Positions 59,624-64,000 of a stretch of 64,000 bases of DNA are shown here, piece after piece. Both the position numbers and the translations under genes were made by a program. The notes beneath the pieces are model-generated. The model made no database searches. It saw only the letters and a list, made by a program, of their open reading frames with translations, and was not told where the DNA came from. The DNA is from Polytrichum commune (lineage: Eukaryota > Streptophyta > Polytrichopsida > Polytrichales > Polytrichaceae). Position 1 is the first letter of the stretch. Every line of letters starts with the position of its first letter. The stretch lies in assembly GCA_950295325.1 (NCBI GenBank), contig OX485804.1, positions 43,524,001 to 43,588,000 on the forward strand, read 5' to 3'.

Positions 59624-60522
59624 ATGGCAGGAGGGGAGGTCGAAAGCTTGAAGCATCTACAGTTATGGCAAGAAGAAGAGGTCCAAGCAGATGCAATGCG
59701 GCTATCCAAGTACCCATGCCCCTGCATGGAGTGTGCAGGAGGGAAAGTCCTCGATCGAGCCACAATTCGAAAGCATCTTCGCAGCAAAAAAAGGGACCCC
59801 GTGTTTACAGCCTCTATCTTGGTGAGTCATTCCATGAAACGACTTGTGAATGAGCGTCAGCGGGTGGTCCTGCTTTGAGCGAGTTTTCATCTTTGTGTAC
59901 ATGAATTTTGTAGGCCCGATGGAGACCCATTGTAAAAGCTGCTTGCAAGACATCCCTGAGAAAGTTTCTAGGAGGACACGAAATGCCTTCACAGTCAATG
60001 CCAAACACTGCGTCTGCAAGAGTACGAGCCTTGCAGTCATGGGGGTCAAACGTGTATGACGGACAGTGGTGTGACGGGCCCATCCCAAAACTTATAAAGT
60101 TTTCATACTGGAATAGAGAATGGGAAGTAAGGGTGTCCAACTTCCCATTCATGGGCTGGGGTCTCTTTGCACTTCAACCCGCCAAAGAGGGAGAGGAACT
60201 GCTTCCATTCGTAGGACCACAATACACCAAGGGAGAATACAGTGCCTTGAAGAAGGCACATCCTCGAGTGAAGTCATATGCGATGCAAGTTGAGCCGGAC
60301 TTGTACATCGATGGAGATGTAATGAAAGGGAATGTCGCAGGCTTCATAAATAGTTCCATAGGACGCAAAGAAATAGGAAATGTGGTGTGGGAATTTCGCA
60401 TGTTGCCAAAACCCTGGAACAAACAGGAATGGGGGTATGTAATCACCATGGCCACAAAGGACATTATGGTCGGAGAAGAGTTGTATGCACATTACTCTTT
60501 GAACCCGCACACCACATTGTAG
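59624..60522 (+). CDS. SET-domain protein with transposase-associated N-terminus, in CACTA
   Basis: Two exons: 59,624-59,821 (66 codons, donor GTGAGT) and 59,914-60,522 (acceptor ttttgtag, stop TAG). Both junction sides are phase 0, giving 268 residues. Residues 28-50 carry YPCPCMECAGGKVLDRATIRKH, a CxCxxC...H motif like the transposase-associated domain at the start of plant TNP2 proteins. Residues about 125-262 form a SET domain: GWGLFAL, GEELLPFVGPQYT, YAMQVEPDLYIDG, GNVAGFINSS with a later Asn, ATKDIMVGEELYAHYS. SET domains methylate lysine, usually on histones, using S-adenosylmethionine. The usual FINHS histidine is Ser here, so activity is not assured; the GEEL and final Tyr blocks are kept. 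It lies just upstream of the transposase in the same direction. A captured host gene or a regular CACTA accessory gene are both possible. Confidence 0.75.
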
Positions 60523-61052
60523 GCTGACACCCATTAGTCCACATTCGGAATGACTAAAGTGTGCCATGTGTTCACTAACATGACTACACGAAGTCATATT
60601 TTGTTTTGACAAAATTTTGTATACATGTCCAAACCACGGTATACATGTGTACGTGGAACATGACCAATTTTTTACATCCAATGCTTGTATTTGTATGGTG
60701 CATGAAATTTCTTTTACCTAACACACTTTTGTCTTCATAATCGATGAACATCCCCCCCCCCCCACGCATGTTACAAGTTCATGTTATATTCGGCGTTTCA
60801 TGATTGCCCCTCGTAGATACATTGTTCATTTTATGACAGAATCATGTAACACAGAAGTCACAAATTTATGACTCATCCATGTGATACAATGTTACTTGTG
60901 ATTGCTCCTTGTCGTTTTTATACATTTGTATATAATATGTGCACGTTATATACAGTCCGTGTTCTATGATCGTCATTGTTATGAGTCCTTGTCGTATGTT
61001 TCTGCCAAAGCGAAAATATATAACGTGCGAACAAATTTATCACTATCTGCAG
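60523..61052 (+). other. Spacer between SET exon and transposase exon
   Basis: Non-coding, with scattered atgact/agtcat words (for example 60,584-60,598) and a C11-like run at about 60,752-60,763. It would be 3' untranslated for the SET transcript and intron for a transcript joining 59,821 to 61,053. The acceptor at 61,052 follows tatctgcag. Confidence 0.55.
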
Positions 61053-64000
61053 GACGAGTACAGCCCGATTGACTTGTTCTCCCATGCACCCCGGATTGGG
61101 CAAAGAAGCCAGACATACCCTAACACAAACGATGGACAAGAAGGAGAAGTTGAGGTTCTACGTATGGTGGCAGAGTGCTTTGGCAAGTACGATGACCTCA
61201 AATTTGATGGACATGAAACCGAAGCCACCATACATGAGGGACTCGGGGATGCATTGGTTGAAGACGATGAAAGGGAGGATGGTTTCACAACGAAGGACAG
61301 TGAAGGTAGCGAGGGGGAAATGGAAGAAACGAATGACCCCATGGAAACAAGAGGGAGTACGATGAACAGTGAGGACCCCACTGGGGTAGACCACCAGAAG
61401 CTCTTATGCGAAGCTGGAACTCCACTGTATGAGGGAAGCCCCTCGAACCGTCTCACATCGACACTCTTGATACTATTGTGTTGCACCACATTCGCTGTAC
61501 CAAACAACTTTGTGGATGAGTTGTTGAAGTTGTTGAAGGAGACAATTTTACCCAAGGACAACACAATACCGAAATCATTTAACGAGGCGAAAGGCTTGTT
61601 GATGAAGTTGGGGTTGTCCTACAACTCAATACATGCGTGTAGAGATGGATGTTGTTTGTTTCGGAAAGAATTGGAGAATGCAACGGAGTGCCCAACATGC
61701 CACAAATCGCGCTTTGTAGAGAACTCCGATACAATTCCAGTCAAAGTTTTGAGACATTTTCCCTTAATTCCTCGTTTGCGAAGGATGTACAGCTGCACAC
61801 GGATCGCGGGCCTAATGAAGTGGCATGTAGGTGGGAAAAGTAAGGACAAGGTGATGAGGTCCGTGGTGGACTCGAAGGCTTGGGACCACGTAAATAATAG
61901 GTGGCCATGGTTTGCGGAAGATGAACGGAACGTTAGGCTTGGCCTTGCACTGGATGGCGTAAATCCATTTAGGAACCAAAGTCTCAGCCACTCTACTTGG
62001 CCCGTGGTCATGCTAAACTACAATCTCCCCCCTTGGTTAGTGACCAAAAACTTCTTCATGATGCTTGCGCTAATCATACCAGGAAAAGAGAGTGTAAGGG
62101 ACAGGAACGTGGATGTGTACATGGCACCGTTGATTGAGGAGCTCCAAGAGCTTTGGAAAGGGATCGATTGCTTGGACGGATCGCAAGGAAACCCCAAAGA
62201 GAAAACATTTAAGCTACATGGCATGCTTTTGTGGACGGTGAATGACTTCCCGGCGTACGGTTTGATTTCGGGGCAAGTAACAAAAGGACATAGGGCTTGC
62301 CCCGTGTGTGGCCCCAACGTGGCAACACGGCGTTCCAAAGCACTGAAAAAAAATGTTTACCTTGGGCATAGACGACAACTGCCAATGACCCACCAATGGA
62401 GACGACAAAGGTCCAATTTTGACGGGCAGCCGGAGATGAGACCACCGCCAAGAAGGATGAGTGGTCGAGAGCAATTGCGATATGCGAATGAGCGAGAAGA
62501 GTGGACGAAAAAACACTACAGAAACCAAACTGGGCAGACGACAGACCCCGTACACGAACATGGAGTGAAGAGGAGGACATGTCTATATGACCTTCCATAC
62601 TGGAAAGTACGTGTTTCTTATTATGAGAATTAAGGGAGTGGACGTAGTCACATGATTGCATATAGTAATATTGTTTATGAGTATTATGTGAGTGGACGTA
62701 GTCATGTACAGTCACATGATTGCACGTAGTGATATTGTGATTCGCTCCGGAGCATTTCTCACTGGGTCGAGTCATTGTGCAGGATCTTCTAATTCGACAC
62801 ACGTTGGATGTTATGCACTGTGAGAAAAATATCGCTGAGAATGTGATGAAAACCATATTTGGAGAGAAGGATACACTTGGAGTTCGTCTGGACATGAAGG
62901 AGGCGGGTATACGCCCGCATCTTTGGCCCGTAGCAGGAACAAAACCCGGTAGCGTGATTCTACCTCGATCATCGTACGTTATGACGAAAGAAGAGCGTGA
63001 AGTCTTTGTGGAGCAAGTTCGTGCACTGCGAACCCCCACTCACTATGTGGGACAGTTGAAGAAGCGCGTAAACGTGGATGGGCAAATTAAAGGCCTGAAA
63101 TCCCACGACTACCATGTCCTCATGCAGAAAGTGTTGGCACTATGTGTGCGCTGCACAATGGAAAAGGAAGTGCGGACATCAATAATAATGTTGAGCCGTG
63201 TATTCAGGAGGGTGTGTGCTAAGTCCATTGATCCTGCAACAATACAGGAGATGAGGTGTGAAGAGGCCATAGCACTATGCATGTTGGAAAAAGAATTCCC
63301 GCCATTATTTTTTGACATCATGAGCCATTTGGTCCTGCATCTCGTGGAGGAAGTGGAAATTTGTGGACCCGTACATACACGTTGGATGTACCCTATTGAG
63401 AGGTACCTGAAGACTCTAAAAGGGTATGTCCGAAACCGTACTCGCCCAGAGGGTTGCATGGCTGAAGGCTACGCCATAGTAGAGGCATTGGGATTCTGTA
63501 CGGAGTATATGCAAGAATATACAGTCACCACTCGAAGAGTGTGGGATGACAAAGAAGACCCATCAATGTATGATGAGATCCTCGAAGGTGGCGGGCGGGC
63601 GCGTCATCTCCCATCCGACCTTCGACAATGGATACATGAGTTCGTGGTGAACAATGCGGCACCACTGGAGGAGTGGAGGAGGTGAGTTCACATTTTAGTG
63701 GAAGAACCTTAAATGCACCACCTTTCTTAGAACAACAGTGCAGACCATACGAACTATAACAAAACACATCTTTTGTGACCAAAAAATATGACTGCAGTCA
63801 ATCATATTTTGGGATTTATGACTGAGTACAATCACAAAATGTAGTCGTAAAATATGCATTTCGTTGTAGTTATCGCAACACAGTACGACTACTGTTGTAT
63901 GCAAATATGACTACCCTTAGTGATTTCAGCAAGTCACGGGTAATGATGTGTTGGGTTGTATCCAAAATGCAGGAAACACGAGGATGACATGTCACGGCGG
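61053..64000 (+). CDS. TNP2-type CACTA transposase, 3' end outside the window
   Basis: Catalyses excision and integration of the element. Exons read by eye: 61,053-62,606, 62,783-63,681 and 63,973 to beyond 64,000, with GT-AG introns and matching phases; exon 59,624-59,821 probably supplies the start. An acidic N-terminal stretch is followed by the Transposase_21 region: DGCCLFRKEL, CPTCHKSRF, the conserved LALDGVNPF, YNLPPWL, DRNVDVYMAPLIEELQELW, LLWTVNDFPAYG and GHRACPVCG. The second exon has the usual TNP2 sequel: RHTLDVMHCEKNIAENV, then the DUF4218-type LKSHDYHVLMQ and WMYPIERYLKTLKGYVRN. No stop or frameshift is visible in these blocks, so the transposase may be functional. Both introns contain the element's ATGACT/AGTCAT repeats. 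The ATG at 60,939 in the same frame is an alternative but less likely start. Confidence 0.88.
62607..62782 (+). repeat. Transposase intron made of subterminal-type repeats
   Basis: The intron gtacgt...ttgtgcag contains two copies of gtggacgtagtcac(atg) and paired cacatgattgca words, variants of the element's repeat motif. Confidence 0.65.
63682..63972 (+). repeat. Transposase intron carrying ATGACT repeats
   Basis: Contains tatgactgcagtcaatcata, tttatgactgagtacaatca and atatgactacccttagtgat. The intron begins gtgagt and ends atgcag, and joins AG to GAAACAC (Arg-Lys-His) in phase. Confidence 0.65.

Larger units (their letters stand above)
50017..64000 (+). mobile_element. CACTA (En/Spm-type) transposon, left 14 kb
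   Basis: The left terminus is cactacaacagattgggtat, with the CACTA pentamer at 50,017-50,021. The repeat-rich subterminal zone begins at once with copies of gactg/agtcat words. Inside are a minus-strand accessory gene (56.5-50.8 kb), a plus-strand SET-domain exon (60.0-60.5 kb) and a plus-strand TNP2-type transposase (from 61.05 kb). The right end, with its inverted CACTA and matching 3-bp target duplication, lies beyond the window, so the left boundary is supported by one end only. The shared ATGACT/AGTCAT repeats throughout support one element. Confidence 0.8.

Noticed and set aside
62209-63039. 276-codon minus-strand open frame
   Set aside because: It is antisense to TNP2 exons and their intron; the plus strand carries the conserved transposase blocks.

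Overview
This is nuclear DNA from a land plant. A 20-exon GT-AG gene for a WRN-type RecQ helicase is surrounded by the usual classes of plant transposons: CACTA, hAT, Ty3/gypsy, LINE, MITEs and foldback elements. Low-complexity tracts are frequent (runs of G, GTT, TA and GGGA). The lineage cannot be fixed from the sequence alone. I see no bacterial-type genes, rRNA, convincing tRNA or CRISPR array. All exon boundaries below were read by eye from splice sites and reading phase; none is backed by transcripts.

Layout. 1-10 kb: mostly gene-poor, with two hairpin MITEs (0.8-1.5 kb), a GTT microsatellite (2.5 kb), an LTR-like repeat (6.4 kb) and a third MITE type (9.6 kb). 10-18.8 kb: a nest of repeats. 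Two inverted copies of one LTR-like repeat flank a decayed gag fragment and carry or enclose three foldback elements and one hAT element. The hAT shows a perfect 8-bp target duplication, and the foldback inside gag shows a 9-bp one. 19.6-29.3 kb (minus strand): the one clearly intact host gene, a RecQ/WRN-like helicase of about 925 residues. 29.5-30.1 kb: an imperfect 300-bp tandem duplication upstream of it. 31-39 kb (minus strand): a decayed LINE (YADD reverse transcriptase, C-terminal RNase H), apparently split by a decayed Ty3/gypsy pol fragment that carries a PHD-finger remnant. 39-50 kb: gene-poor, with scattered repeats and one Harbinger-like MITE (48.4-48.9 kb).

50.0-64 kb: the left 14 kb of a large CACTA (En/Spm-type) transposon starting at a CACTACAACA terminus at 50,017 and running off the right edge. 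A long minus-strand accessory gene (56.5 to 50.8 kb) and a plus-strand unit (59.6 kb onward) point away from each other. The plus-strand unit has a first exon with a CxCxxC...H transposase-associated motif, then an exon with a SET (lysine methyltransferase-type) domain, then a TNP2-type transposase. The first exon ends in phase 0, and both the SET exon and the transposase exon begin in phase 0. One pre-mRNA could therefore give either a zinc-motif/SET protein or a zinc-motif/transposase, as maize En/Spm makes two proteins from one transcript. Short ATGACT...AGTCAT repeats fill the non-coding parts and most larger introns of the element. The SET-bearing CACTA transposon is the best candidate here for a little-described system.
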